Positions 17,583 to 26,264 of a DNA stretch of 64,000 bases are shown here, in pieces. The notes below the pieces were generated by a model. It ran no database searches and was not told where the DNA came from. It saw nothing but the letters and a program-made list of their open reading frames with translations. This stretch comes from Rhodoferax sp. (lineage in GTDB: Bacteria; Pseudomonadota; Gammaproteobacteria; Burkholderiales; Burkholderiaceae_C): contig NZ_JAUYQD010000033.1 of NCBI RefSeq assembly GCF_030697375.1, forward strand, positions 92,849-156,848, in the 5' to 3' direction. Both the position numbers and the translations under genes were made by a program. How positions within the stretch are numbered: the stretch's first letter is position 1; each line of letters opens with the position of its first letter.

Positions 17583-18653
17583 CTAGAGGCGGTTAATCAA
17601 GCTCTTGACCCACGACATGCAGAACTCAATGGTGTGGTTAATCTGCTGCGGACTGAAATTCGGCATACTCTTGGAGCCAGGACCGTGTCCAAGGTCATTT
17701 CGCACGTCGCTGTAAAAGCGCTGCATGGACTGCCGCTCCCACCCTTGGATTAACGCTCCGTTCGCCTTACTCTCAAGGTGGTTTAAGTAGTCGGACACAC
17801 CCTTCTCATCGCCCGTGCTCCATTCCTTGATGTCGCAAATTATCTTGATCGTGCTTTCGAGAGCTTTGGCGGCATAGAACGATGGATCGCGGCCACCGGT
17901 GTCTCGACGGTCTATAGCTTCGGCCATGTCAATGCTGACGTTCTTCCAGGTAACGTCCTTCACGAGCAGCCAGAACGGCTGCTCTATCTGATTCTGTATT
18001 TGCTCGTCCTGGGTGACCTGGATATACCCATTGTGATAGTGCAGCTTCATGTCCGCTTGCTTAAAGCGCTCATTCAATTCATCAATGTTTGTTCTAAAGT
18101 AGGTGTTCATTAACAGGTTCCGCTGTTTTAGGACGTCGACACCCAATCCTGGCACGCGAATACCGGCTACTCGTATCCGCCCGTTAGGATCGCCGAATGC
18201 TGCCTGCTGAAGTGCCTTGGGCAAGCTTGCGTTCTCAGCTTCCACCTGATTCTCCCGTGTGCGGAATGCCAGTTCAATAAAACTGAGACGCCGTTTGACA
18301 AAGACATCGGCATCCATGCGCCCTGGGTCGAATTGCAAGTTAAGCCACTGCTCGACCACGTAGTTCATTTCGTGCCAGCCAGAATTGTTAAATGGCTTGC
18401 CCATCCACTCAGTCTTGTAAGAGTAATAAATGGGCGAAAGTTCTTTGACCCCGATTTCCATCGATATACGGTCGTGAATGTCGGTCCAGATCTTCTTGAC
18501 GCTCTCATCAACCTTTTTGTTATACCCGTAGTATTTCCAGATCTGCTCGTTGATGATCCGGTACGCCTGAACAAAGAGCGCGGATTCCCTTTGCCCGAAA
18601 GAGTTAAACATCGGGCGGCTGTCGTATCTGCGAAAGAAGAGGTCAGTGAGCAT
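17583..18653 (-). CDS. AbiJ-like abortive infection protein with HEPN-type C-terminus
   Basis: A 356-residue protein. The N-terminus MLTDLFFRRYDSRPMF...ALFVQAYRIINEQIW matches the AbiJ N-terminal domain 4 pattern (L-x-D-L-F-x-R-R-Y). The C-terminal helical part contains RNDLGHG (Arg318, His323), an Rx4H motif typical of HEPN ribonuclease toxins. AbiJ-type proteins act in phage abortive infection; RNase activity is inferred from the motif. The gene is more A/T-rich than its neighbours by eye and stands alone between the tryptophanase and ATP-grasp loci, suggesting horizontal acquisition. No partner gene or integrase is visible. Confidence 0.7.
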   Translation of the reverse strand: MLTDLFFRRYDSRPMFNSFGQRESALFVQAYRIINEQIWKYYGYNKKVDESVKKIWTDIHDRISMEIGVKELSPIYYSYKTEWMGKPFNNSGWHEMNYVVEQWLNLQFDPGRMDADVFVKRRLSFIELAFRTRENQVEAENASLPKALQQAAFGDPNGRIRVAGIRVPGLGVDVLKQRNLLMNTYFRTNIDELNERFKQADMKLHYHNGYIQVTQDEQIQNQIEQPFWLLVKDVTWKNVSIDMAEAIDRRDTGGRDPSFYAAKALESTIKIICDIKEWSTGDEKGVSDYLNHLESKANGALIQGWERQSMQRFYSDVRNDLGHGPGSKSMPNFSPQQINHTIEFCMSWVKSLINRL

Positions 18654-19258
18654 TACTATATTTTCTCCATGCGAGGCCAGTCAGGTCGGCTATCGCCGAT
18701 CGTTTTGTGCTGCTCAGTATGAGCGATAAAGGTTGGACAGTGTGAGTCCGCTGTGTGACCGCCAAATGCAGCAATCGCTGTTAAAGAGCCGCCCGCGACC
18801 AAATTCCGATTTTCAATAGTAAACGCCCGCTTTGTAGAAATCGACCTGGCGAAGGTCTGCGCATCGAGCATGAATCCACAATAGCGGCCCCTAGTCATCA
18901 CCTGATGTCTACTCCTGCGGTGTGGGCACCCCGTTTGCTGACAATGGCTGCGCGTAGGATCGTGTGCGTGAATTTCGGCTTTCGGTATGTGATTCAGATG
19001 TCAGCTATGACTGCAATGGGTCGAGTGCGGAAAAAGGGCGATTTCATACCAGCGTCCACACCCGTTCGCAGCCCAACTGCCCCAACGTTGTGACGCCCCC
19101 TTCAGGCCAGGTAACGCAGATAAAGTTCGCCCTGTATTCGCAGCGCGCAATCCTCCTTAAGATGTAGGCAGCTGAAGTGGTGTTGCGCCTGTCAGTGGCA
19201 GGCATCACCCTAGGTTGGCCCAAAGCTTGCTAAGCTACAAACAGGAGAATCGTTGTTT
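18654..19258. other. 605-base intergenic region upstream of ATP-grasp operon
   Basis: No convincing gene. An 81-codon minus-strand frame (18656-18901) abuts the AbiJ-like gene but shows no recognisable domain or ribosome binding site. The right end carries an imperfect inverted repeat (GGTG/CACC and GCCTG/CAGGC between 19179 and 19209) and a candidate sigma-54 promoter (19216-19231). The rest may be decayed foreign DNA brought in with the AbiJ gene. Confidence 0.4.
19216..19231 (+). promoter_or_regulatory. Candidate sigma-54 promoter for the ATP-grasp/alpha-E operon
   Basis: TGGCCCAAAGCTTGCT matches the -24/-12 pattern (TGGCAC-N5-TTGCT): the GG and GC dinucleotides are exactly 12 bases apart. 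It lies about 28 bases before the ATG at 19259, with an inverted repeat just upstream at 19179-19209 that could bind an activator. One deviation (GGCCC for GGCAC) leaves some doubt. Confidence 0.45.
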
Positions 19259-20716
19259 ATGCAAAAGTTTGACGAGATGTACACCCAGCTCCCCTACGCG
19301 TTCTTTACGCAAGGGGGGCAGATCCGCGACCATTACAAAATCTACGACGAATGGCTGGCGCGCCAACCCGGCGACATGATGGCCAAGCGGCGCGAAGAGG
19401 CGGAGATGATCTTCCGCCGTGTGGGCATCACCTTTGCGGTGTACGGCGAGAAGGACGAGGATGGCGCGGGCACCGAGCGTCTCATTCCCTTTGACCTGAT
19501 TCCCCGCATCATCCCGGCGCACGAGTGGGGCAGCATGGAAAAAGGGCTGGTGCAGCGGGTCACGGCGCTCAACCGCTTCATCCACGACATCTACCACGAC
19601 CAGGACATTCTCAAAGCCGGCATCGTGCCGCGCGAGCAGATTGAGAACAACGCCCAGTTCCGCCCCGAGATGATGGGTGTGGACGTGCCCAACAACATCT
19701 ATTCCCAAATCTCCGGCATCGACATCGTGCGGGCGCCGGATGCCCAGGGCAAGGGCGAGTACTACGTGCTGGAAGACAACCTGCGCGTGCCCAGCGGGGT
19801 GAGTTACATGCTGGAAGACCGCAAGATGATGATGCGGCTGTTCCCTGAACTGTTCAACGCGCACCGTGTCGCTCCAATCGCCCACTACCCGGACCTGTTG
19901 CTGGAAACCCTGCGTGCCAGCAGCCCGCACACCACGGCCGAGCCGACCGTGGTGGTGCTGACACCCGGCATGTACAACAGCGCGTATTTTGAACACGCGT
20001 TTTTGGCCCAGCAGATGGGCGTGGAGTTGGTCGAAGGGCAAGACCTGTTTGTCAAAGACAATTTTTGCTACATGCGCACCACGCGTGGCCCCAAGCGTGT
20101 GGACGTGATCTACCGCCGCGTGGACGATGACTTTCTGGACCCGCTGGTGTTCCGCCCCAGCTCCACCCTGGGGTGTGCCGGTTTGCTGGATGTGTACCGG
20201 GCAGGCCATGTGACCATTTGCAACGCGGTGGGCACCGGCATTGCGGACGACAAGTCCATCTACCCCTATGTGCCCAAGATGATCGAGTTCTACCTGGGTG
20301 AGAAGCCCATTTTGAACAACGTGCCTACCTATATGTGCCGCAACAAGGACGACCTGGCCTACACCTTGGCCAACCTGAAAGACTTGGTGGTGAAAGAGGT
20401 GCACGGGGCGGGCGGCTACGGCATGCTGGTGGGGCCGGCCTCCACCAAGGCCGAGATCGAGGATTTCCGCAAGGCCGTGCTGGCCAACCCCAGTGGTTAT
20501 ATCGCCCAGCCCACGCTGAGCCTGTCGAGCTGTCCGACCTTTGTGGAAAGTGGTATTGCCCCGCGCCACATCGATTTGCGTCCCTATGTGCTGAGTGGAA
20601 AAGAAGTGCAAATGGTGCCCGGCGGCCTGACCCGCGTGGCCTTGAAGGACGGCTCCCTGGTGGTGAATTCCTCTCAGGGCGGTGGTACCAAAGACACCTG
20701 GATATTGGAAGTCTGA
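19259..20716 (+). CDS. Circularly permuted ATP-grasp protein (stand-alone)
   Basis: A 485-residue circularly permuted ATP-grasp protein. Key stretches: YFEHAFLAQQMGVELVEGQDL, YRRVDDDFLDPLVFRP, and KEVHGAGGYGMLVGPASTKAE in the C-terminal nucleotide-binding part. Starts MQKFDEMYTQLPYAF like homologues; AGGAG lies 11 bases before this ATG, while an in-frame TTG at 19253 is less likely. It is followed 15 bases on by the alpha-E gene. Such pairs are proposed to ligate or modify peptides, often beside a transglutaminase-like gene and the proteasome-related Anbu peptidase, neither of which adjoins this locus. Confidence 0.88.
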   Translation: MQKFDEMYTQLPYAFFTQGGQIRDHYKIYDEWLARQPGDMMAKRREEAEMIFRRVGITFAVYGEKDEDGAGTERLIPFDLIPRIIPAHEWGSMEKGLVQRVTALNRFIHDIYHDQDILKAGIVPREQIENNAQFRPEMMGVDVPNNIYSQISGIDIVRAPDAQGKGEYYVLEDNLRVPSGVSYMLEDRKMMMRLFPELFNAHRVAPIAHYPDLLLETLRASSPHTTAEPTVVVLTPGMYNSAYFEHAFLAQQMGVELVEGQDLFVKDNFCYMRTTRGPKRVDVIYRRVDDDFLDPLVFRPSSTLGCAGLLDVYRAGHVTICNAVGTGIADDKSIYPYVPKMIEFYLGEKPILNNVPTYMCRNKDDLAYTLANLKDLVVKEVHGAGGYGMLVGPASTKAEIEDFRKAVLANPSGYIAQPTLSLSSCPTFVESGIAPRHIDLRPYVLSGKEVQMVPGGLTRVALKDGSLVVNSSQGGGTKDTWILEV

Positions 20717-20731
20717 AACTAAGGGGAAACT

Positions 20732-21688
20732 ATGCTGTCACGCACTGCCGATCATCTTTTCTGGATGTCCCGCTACACCGAGCGGGCCGAAAACACCGCG
20801 CGCATGCTGGATGTGAACTACCAGACCTCGCTGCTGCCGCAGTCCGAAGCCGTGGCCCAGATGGGCTGGCAGGGCCTGTTGTCCATCAGCGAGTTGCTCT
20901 CCACCTACACCGAGCGGTATGGCGCGGTGCAGGCCCGCGACGTGATGGACTTCATGGTCAAGGACGAGAGCAACCCGTCCAGCATCATGTCTTGCCTGGG
21001 CGCGGCGCGTGAAAACGCCCGTGCGGTGCGCGGCACCCTCACCACCGAGGTGTGGGAGACCCACAACACCACCTGGCTGGACGTCAAACGCATGGTCAAG
21101 AGCGGCGAGTTTGAGCGGGACCCGGCGCAGTTTTTTGAGTGGGTCAAATTCCGTTCACACCTGTCGCGCGGCGTGACGGTGGGCACCATGTTGATGGACG
21201 AGGCGCTGCATTTCATGCGCCTGGGCACCTTTTTGGAGCGTGCCGACAACACGGCACGCCTGGTGGATGTGAAGTTCCACGCGGTGCACAGCGATTTTTT
21301 TGGCACCGCCCAGGAGAAGGACCAGGAGTACGACTTCTACCACTGGAGTGCGATTTTGCGCAGCGTCTCGGGGTTTGAGGTCTACCGCAAGGTCTACCGC
21401 GACGTGATCAAGCCCGAACGCGTGGCCGAGTTGTTAATCTTGCGCCCCGATATGCCACGTTCCCTGCACGCCAGTCTGAACGAAGTGGTCAATAACCTGG
21501 GGCTGGTGGCGACCGACCAATCCGGTGAAACCCACCGCCGCGCGGGCAAGCTGCGCGCGGAGCTGCAGTACGGCCGCATTGATGAAATCCTGGCCACCGG
21601 CCTGCATGCGTATCTGACCCAATTTCTGGACCGCGTGAACGACCTGGGGGCGCACATCAGCCGGGAGTTTTTGGTGTCAACCGCCTGA
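20732..21688 (+). CDS. Alpha-E domain protein
   Basis: A 318-residue all-helical alpha-E protein. The N-terminus MLSRTADHLFWMSRYTERAENTARMLD is the family signature, repeated in variant form later as FLERADNTARLVDVK. AAGGGGAAA provides a Shine-Dalgarno before the ATG. It partners the preceding ATP-grasp gene; in the first locus of this window the same domains are fused in one 888-residue protein. The biochemical role is unknown. Confidence 0.88.
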   Translation: MLSRTADHLFWMSRYTERAENTARMLDVNYQTSLLPQSEAVAQMGWQGLLSISELLSTYTERYGAVQARDVMDFMVKDESNPSSIMSCLGAARENARAVRGTLTTEVWETHNTTWLDVKRMVKSGEFERDPAQFFEWVKFRSHLSRGVTVGTMLMDEALHFMRLGTFLERADNTARLVDVKFHAVHSDFFGTAQEKDQEYDFYHWSAILRSVSGFEVYRKVYRDVIKPERVAELLILRPDMPRSLHASLNEVVNNLGLVATDQSGETHRRAGKLRAELQYGRIDEILATGLHAYLTQFLDRVNDLGAHISREFLVSTA

Positions 21689-21707
21689 AGCCCCGGCGGA
21701 GCTGTAT

Positions 21708-22193
21708 ATGACCATCGTTATCCGGGAGGCACAGCCGTCCGACGCCGCGCTGATCCACGCCTTCATCGTCGAGTTGGCGATTTATGAAAAAGCCGAGCAC
21801 GAGGTGGTGGCCAGTGCGGCGGATATCGAGCGCAGCCTGTTCGCGGCGGACTCTCCCGCACGGGCTCTCATTTGCACACGGGACGGTCAGCCGGTGGGGT
21901 ATGCCGTGTATTTCCTCAGCTACTCCACCTGGCTGGGGCGCAAGGGCATGTACCTGGAGGATCTGTATATATCCCCCACCTACCGTGGCGGTGGTGCGGG
22001 CAAACGCATGCTGCGTCACCTGGCCCGGCTGGCCCATGACAGCGGTTGTGGGCGGCTGGAGTGGAGTGTGCTGGACTGGAATACGCCGGCCATCCAGTTT
22101 TACCAGTCGCTGGGGGCCAGTCCACAAAGCGAATGGGTGCGCTATCGCATGGCCGATGAAACTCTGAAAAACTTCGCCAGCGAAGGCCTGTAA
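21708..22193 (+). CDS. GNAT family N-acetyltransferase
   Basis: A 161-residue GNAT protein. MTIVIREAQPSDAALI starts the fold, and the acetyl-CoA motif A reads YLEDLYISPTYRGGGAGKRMLRHLA with the R-G-G-G-A-G pyrophosphate loop, followed by LEWSVLDWNTPAIQFYQSLGA. The sequence resembles diamine/thialysine-type acetyltransferases in length, but the substrate cannot be read from sequence. It starts 19 bases after the alpha-E gene and could be in that operon; acetyltransferase-like genes have been noted near ATP-grasp amidoligase clusters. Confidence 0.8.
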   Translation: MTIVIREAQPSDAALIHAFIVELAIYEKAEHEVVASAADIERSLFAADSPARALICTRDGQPVGYAVYFLSYSTWLGRKGMYLEDLYISPTYRGGGAGKRMLRHLARLAHDSGCGRLEWSVLDWNTPAIQFYQSLGASPQSEWVRYRMADETLKNFASEGL

Positions 22194-22256
22194 ACCAGGG
22201 TTTTTGGCGTCCAAACGGAAGCATTTTCTGCATAATGCTTTGAGATTGGAACATGC

Positions 22257-23126
22257 ATGAAAGTCGCCGAAATAGACCAGGAAATTGAACAAGCCAAGAC
22301 CCGGGGGCCTTTGAGCGACTTGGTGATTCAACCCTGCCCGGGCCCGCTGGCCGAGCTGCGTAAAGAGGTCAACACGGGTGATCCAGACCCCGCAGCCATT
22401 GCACGTATTGCAGGCAGTGATGTGGCCATGGCGGCCGCCCTGATGCGCGTGGCCAACAGCCCCATGTATGCCCGCGCGCGTGCTGCGGCCACGGTGGCGC
22501 AGGCGGTGGCCATGTTGGGCGTGGGCCAGACGGTGACTATTCTGACGGGGTTCATGCTGCGCCGTGCAGTGATTGTCAACTCGCCGCTGATCGAGCATTT
22601 TTGGGAAACCTCCAGCCGCCGGGCCACGGCCATGGGCTTTATTGCACGCCAGATGTATGGCGTGAATGCCGATATTGCACAGACCGTGGGGCTGTTTTGC
22701 CATGTGGGCATCCCCGTGATGTTGCAGGGCATCAAAGGCTATGCCCAAACGCTGGCCCAAGCCATGGCGCAAGAGGACCGCAGTTTCACCGAGACCGAAA
22801 ATGCAGCCCACCGCACCGACCATGCCGTGGTGGGCGCCATTGTGGCCAAGACCTGGCACTTGCCGCCCATTATTTCGGTGGCGGTGCGCTTGCACCACGA
22901 TTTCACGATTCTGAAGGATGACAGCGTTCCTGCCGAAGCGCGCACCTTGGTCGCCATGGCGCTGGTGGCCGACCACTTGGTGGCCATGCATGAAGGCGTT
23001 AAAGAGCAGCGCGAGTGGGAACTTCATGGTTCCGCATGCCTGGCCTTTTTGAAAGTGAACGAGGCGGAACTGGAAATTTGGCAAGACAGCCTGCACCCCC
23101 AGTTTGACATCGCCTCGGTCAACTAA
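22257..23126 (+). CDS. HDOD domain protein
   Basis: A 289-residue HDOD protein: PGPLAELRKEVNTGDPDPAAIARIAGSDVAMAAALMRVANSPMY is the classical N-terminal HDOD stretch, followed by AQAVAMLGVGQTVTIL and a helical C-terminal half with HHxxH-like HRTDHAVVGAIVAKTWHLP. HDOD proteins are signalling or regulatory proteins without confirmed catalytic activity. The gene is convergent with, and only 12 bases from, the SPOR gene. Confidence 0.85.
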   Translation: MKVAEIDQEIEQAKTRGPLSDLVIQPCPGPLAELRKEVNTGDPDPAAIARIAGSDVAMAAALMRVANSPMYARARAAATVAQAVAMLGVGQTVTILTGFMLRRAVIVNSPLIEHFWETSSRRATAMGFIARQMYGVNADIAQTVGLFCHVGIPVMLQGIKGYAQTLAQAMAQEDRSFTETENAAHRTDHAVVGAIVAKTWHLPPIISVAVRLHHDFTILKDDSVPAEARTLVAMALVADHLVAMHEGVKEQREWELHGSACLAFLKVNEAELEIWQDSLHPQFDIASVN

Positions 23127-23138
23127 GCGCGGTGTCTT

Positions 23139-24362
23139 CTAGGGCTTGAATACCATTGCGTCCAGGCCCAGGGCGCGAATTTTTTCAGCGGCGGTTTGCG
23201 CCGCGTTTTCTGAATCAAAAGGCCCCACCCGCACCCGGGTGCGCAGGCCTTTTTTGGTTTGGATTTCTTGTTTGAACACCGCAAACCCCGCGTCGCTGAG
23301 TTTGACGTAGGCATTGCGCGCATTGTTGTCGTCGGCAAACAGCCCTGCATTGATCAAAAAATGGGGTTCTGCTGCGGGTGGCGCAGTGGTGGATGCACTT
23401 GCCTTTGCGGTGTCAGACGCCTTGGCCGGAACTTTTGCGGGGGGCTTGGCTGCAATCACCTTGGGGGCGGGTTTGGCAACCGGTTTTGGGGGCTCTTTTT
23501 TTGCCTTGGCAGCCACCGCTTTCGGGACATCAACCGTCTGTGCCACCGCCACTGCTAGCGGCATTGGGGCCAGCGCTTCAGGCGCCGACGCCACCGGCGC
23601 TGCTGCCAATGCTGTGGTGGGTTCTGAGGCGGCGGCCAAAGGGGCAGACGCCGTGGCCACCGGTGCCAATGCCAGCACGGGCGCCGGAGCAGACGCGGCG
23701 GGCAAGGGTTTGAGGGCCGCATCCAAAGCCTGGTCCAGCGCCAGATTGCGTACCTCGACCGCCTTTGGCGGGCTCTCGGGCAGCGGCTTGGCCTTGGGGC
23801 TATAAAAGTAGCCCATGAGCACCACGCCCAACACCGCGGCGTTGGCCAATATCAGCCACGCCAGGCGCTGGCGGGAGCTGGATTGGCGGTTGAGCATGGC
23901 ACAGGCTTCGGACAAGGTGTTGTTGACCAACAGTGCGTGGGCCATTTTTTTACGGCATTGGGCATAAAAGAGCGCGTTGCCATACAGACCTGGCACGGCA
24001 ATGGCCGCCAGGGCAAACGCCAGAAATAGTCCCCATTCTGCGGATTCGGGAAGTTGAAATACCAGCCGCCCGATGCCAAACACCAGTAGGGCCAGACCGA
24101 CCACCGCACCGGCATAGAGCAAGGCGGCGCTCCACAGTTGGCGGTAGGCCATCCAGTTCAGCGTGCACAAGGCCGCACTCCAGTTCCAGCTCAGGGTCGG
24201 CCGGTCAGCGGCCTCGAAGCGGGTGAAGCGGGGCAGGTAGTAGCCCATACGGACCGGGCCGATGGCGGCGCGGTACATCGCGGTGGTGGAGTCGCCTTCG
24301 GACTGGTCGGCCGTGGTGACGTCTGTGGGGAGCTGTGTGGAGGTGGCTGGCGTGGCGCGCAT
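23139..24362 (-). CDS. DUF2628 and SPOR domain membrane protein
   Basis: A 407-residue protein. The N-terminal part (about residues 35-165) has DUF2628 features: MGYYLPRFTRFEAADRPTLSWNWSAALC followed by hydrophobic segments. A further membrane segment (LAWLILANAAVLGVVLMGYFY) leads to an Ala/Pro/Lys-rich periplasmic linker and a C-terminal SPOR domain (residues about 330-407, HFLINAGLFADDNNARNAYVKLSDAG). SPOR domains bind denuded septal glycan strands. It is 3 bases downstream of the lytic transglycosylase gene, so the two are probably co-expressed in cell-wall remodelling. Confidence 0.82.
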   Translation of the reverse strand: MRATPATSTQLPTDVTTADQSEGDSTTAMYRAAIGPVRMGYYLPRFTRFEAADRPTLSWNWSAALCTLNWMAYRQLWSAALLYAGAVVGLALLVFGIGRLVFQLPESAEWGLFLAFALAAIAVPGLYGNALFYAQCRKKMAHALLVNNTLSEACAMLNRQSSSRQRLAWLILANAAVLGVVLMGYFYSPKAKPLPESPPKAVEVRNLALDQALDAALKPLPAASAPAPVLALAPVATASAPLAAASEPTTALAAAPVASAPEALAPMPLAVAVAQTVDVPKAVAAKAKKEPPKPVAKPAPKVIAAKPPAKVPAKASDTAKASASTTAPPAAEPHFLINAGLFADDNNARNAYVKLSDAGFAVFKQEIQTKKGLRTRVRVGPFDSENAAQTAAEKIRALGLDAMVFKP

Positions 24363-24365
24363 GCT

Positions 24366-25502
24366 TTATTTTGGCATGTTGGCTTGGGACCCCGCCATGG
24401 CGGCCGCCACCTCTTGGCCCAGCTCAATCACGGCCAGGGCGTAGTAGCTGCTCCAGTTGTAGCGGGTGATGGTGTAGAAGTTGTCCGTGCCCGCCAGGTA
24501 CAGGGGCGCATCACCGCCGTTTTGCAACTCCACCAGGGCCAGCAAGCCGGGGTGTTCCAGGGCGGCCCCTTGCAGGACGGCACCTTTGGCCGCAAAGGCG
24601 GCTGGGGTGAAGGTGGGCACGATATCGGGGGCCATTAAAGCGGCGATATTGAGCTTTTGCATGTCGAATTGCACCGGGTAGTGCGTGGGCATGCCGGGCT
24701 GCCATTTGAAGGCCTTGAAATAGTTGGCCACCGAGCCAATCACATCGGCCGGGCTGAGGAACAGGTCCACGCGGCCATCCCCATCAAAATCCACCGCGTA
24801 TTTGTTCCAGCTCGACGGCATGAACTGGGGCAAGCCCATGGCCCCGGCGTAGCTGCCGCGCAGGGCCAAGGGGTCGGTTCCGGTGCGTTGGGTCAGCTTC
24901 AAGAACGCCTCCAGCTCCGACAGGAAAAACGCCGCACGCTCTTTGGCGCGTGGGTGCTCGGCAGGAAAGTCAAACGCCAGCGTGGACAAGGCATCCATCA
25001 CCCGGTAGCTGCCAGTCTGCTGGCCATAAATCGTCTCCACCCCGACGATGCCCACGATGATGCTGGCCGGCACGCCGGTCTGGCTTTCGGCGCGCTCCAG
25101 GGCGGCACGGTTGGCCTGCCAAAACTTCACGCCGGCCTGGATGCGGATCGGGTCGATAAAGCGGCTGCGGTACACCGTCCAGTTTTTGGGGGTGCCCACG
25201 GCGGGTGGGGTGATGGCGCGGGCCACGGCCGCGGTGTAACGTGCCTGGCCTATGGTTTCGCGCACCCAAACCGGGTCCAGCTGGTTGCGCTCGGCCATCT
25301 CGCTGGCGGTTTGCATCACCTCGGGGCGGCTGGCATACAAAGGGCCTGCGGGGGCGGCGGCATGGGCTTTCTTTTTGGCGTGCGCGGCGTGTGGGTGCTT
25401 GGTCTTGGGTTTTGTGTGTTTTTTGCTTGCAGCCCCCGCATTCATTGCGTAAGCAGCTATTAAAAAGATAGCAATAGTGCGGGTGAGAAGGGTTAAGGTC
25501 AT
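24366..25502 (-). CDS. mltB: Lytic murein transglycosylase B family
   Basis: A 378-residue MltB-type lytic transglycosylase. The catalytic Glu lies in IVGIVGVETIYGQQTGSYRV; DALSTLAFDFPxR and GAMGLPQFMPSSWNKYAVDFDGDGRVDL are classical SLT_2 motifs. It cleaves the MurNAc-GlcNAc bond to 1,6-anhydro products in the periplasm. The start at 25502 gives a signal peptide (TIAIFLIAAYAMNAGAAS) whose hydrophobic core is encoded by dispersed-repeat copy D. A His/Lys-rich linker follows. Downstream is the SPOR gene. Confidence 0.88.
   Translation of the reverse strand: MTLTLLTRTIAIFLIAAYAMNAGAASKKHTKPKTKHPHAAHAKKKAHAAAPAGPLYASRPEVMQTASEMAERNQLDPVWVRETIGQARYTAAVARAITPPAVGTPKNWTVYRSRFIDPIRIQAGVKFWQANRAALERAESQTGVPASIIVGIVGVETIYGQQTGSYRVMDALSTLAFDFPAEHPRAKERAAFFLSELEAFLKLTQRTGTDPLALRGSYAGAMGLPQFMPSSWNKYAVDFDGDGRVDLFLSPADVIGSVANYFKAFKWQPGMPTHYPVQFDMQKLNIAALMAPDIVPTFTPAAFAAKGAVLQGAALEHPGLLALVELQNGGDAPLYLAGTDNFYTITRYNWSSYYALAVIELGQEVAAAMAGSQANMPK
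25430..25477 (+). repeat. Dispersed palindromic repeat, copy D (inside mltB signal sequence)
   Basis: GCAGCCCCCGCATTCATTGC, GTAAGCAGCTATTAAAAAG and ATAGC match the repeat. Read on the minus strand it encodes IAIFLIAAYAMNAGAA of the MltB signal peptide. Confidence 0.7.
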
Positions 25503-25551
25503 CAGTGCGATTGCGGTAGGAAGCTTGGTACCAAGTATCGCACCCACTGCG

Positions 25552-26208
25552 TCAGGCCGTCAGCATGCCCCGTGCTTCAATGAAGGCCACCACCTCGGCC
25601 ACGCCCGTCAAAGTTTTCAGGTTGGTCATGACAAAAGGTTTGAGCCCCTTGGCGGTGGTGCGCATGCGGATGGTGTCGGCTTCCATCACCGCCAGGTTGG
25701 CGCCCACATGGGGGGCCAGGTCGGTTTTGTTGATGACGAACAGGTCGCTCTTGGTGATGCCGGGGCCGCCTTTGCGCGGAATCTTCTCTCCGGCGGCCAC
25801 GTCGATCACATAAATGGTCAGGTCCGAGAGCTCGGGGCTGAAGGTGGCGGCCAGGTTGTCGCCGCCGCTCTCAATAAACACGATGTCCGCGTTGGGGTGG
25901 TCGACCAGCATGCGGTCGATGGCTTCGAGGTTGATGGAGCAGTCCTCGCGGATGGCGGTGTGCGGGCAGCCGCCGGTCTCCACCCCCATGATGCGGTCCG
26001 CCGGCAGCGCGCCGCTGACGGTGAGCAGGCGCTGGTCTTCCTTGGTGTAGATGTCGTTGGTGATCGCCACCAGGTCGTACTGCGCGCGCATGGCCTTGCA
26101 GAGCATCTCCAGCAGCGTGGTCTTGCCGGAACCCACGGGGCCGCCGATGCCGACGCGCAGGGGAGGGAGTTTTTTGGTGCGGTGGGGGATGTGGTGCAGT
26201 GCGGACAT
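25552..26208 (-). CDS. ureG: Urease accessory GTPase UreG
   Basis: A 218-residue SIMIBI-class GTPase. Walker [14 protein letters not shown], metal-binding [14 protein letters not shown] (Cys-Pro-His), GTPase motif [16 protein letters not shown] and NKTDL guanine specificity are all present. UreG drives GTP-dependent nickel delivery into urease together with UreF, UreD/H and UreE. It is the last gene of the urease cluster. Dispersed-repeat copy E lies between it and ureF. Confidence 0.95.
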   Translation of the reverse strand: MSALHHIPHRTKKLPPLRVGIGGPVGSGKTTLLEMLCKAMRAQYDLVAITNDIYTKEDQRLLTVSGALPADRIMGVETGGCPHTAIREDCSINLEAIDRMLVDHPNADIVFIESGGDNLAATFSPELSDLTIYVIDVAAGEKIPRKGGPGITKSDLFVINKTDLAPHVGANLAVMEADTIRMRTTAKGLKPFVMTNLKTLTGVAEVVAFIEARGMLTA

Positions 26209-26213
26209 GGTGG

Positions 26214-26264
26214 TTTGCTATCAATAAAGGAGCTGCTTGCGCAATGGATACGGGGGCTAGGAGC
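26214..26264 (-). repeat. Dispersed palindromic repeat, copy E (ureF-ureG junction)
   Basis: TTTGCTATCAATAAAGGAGC, TGCTTGCGCAATGGATACGG and GGGCTAGGAGC match the repeat in inverted orientation. The TAG stop codon of ureF (26259-26257) falls inside it. Confidence 0.7.

Noticed and set aside
18656..18901. 81-codon minus-strand frame upstream of the AbiJ-like gene as a possible antitoxin
   Set aside because: No ribosome binding site, no domain pattern and unremarkable composition; not supportable as a partner gene.
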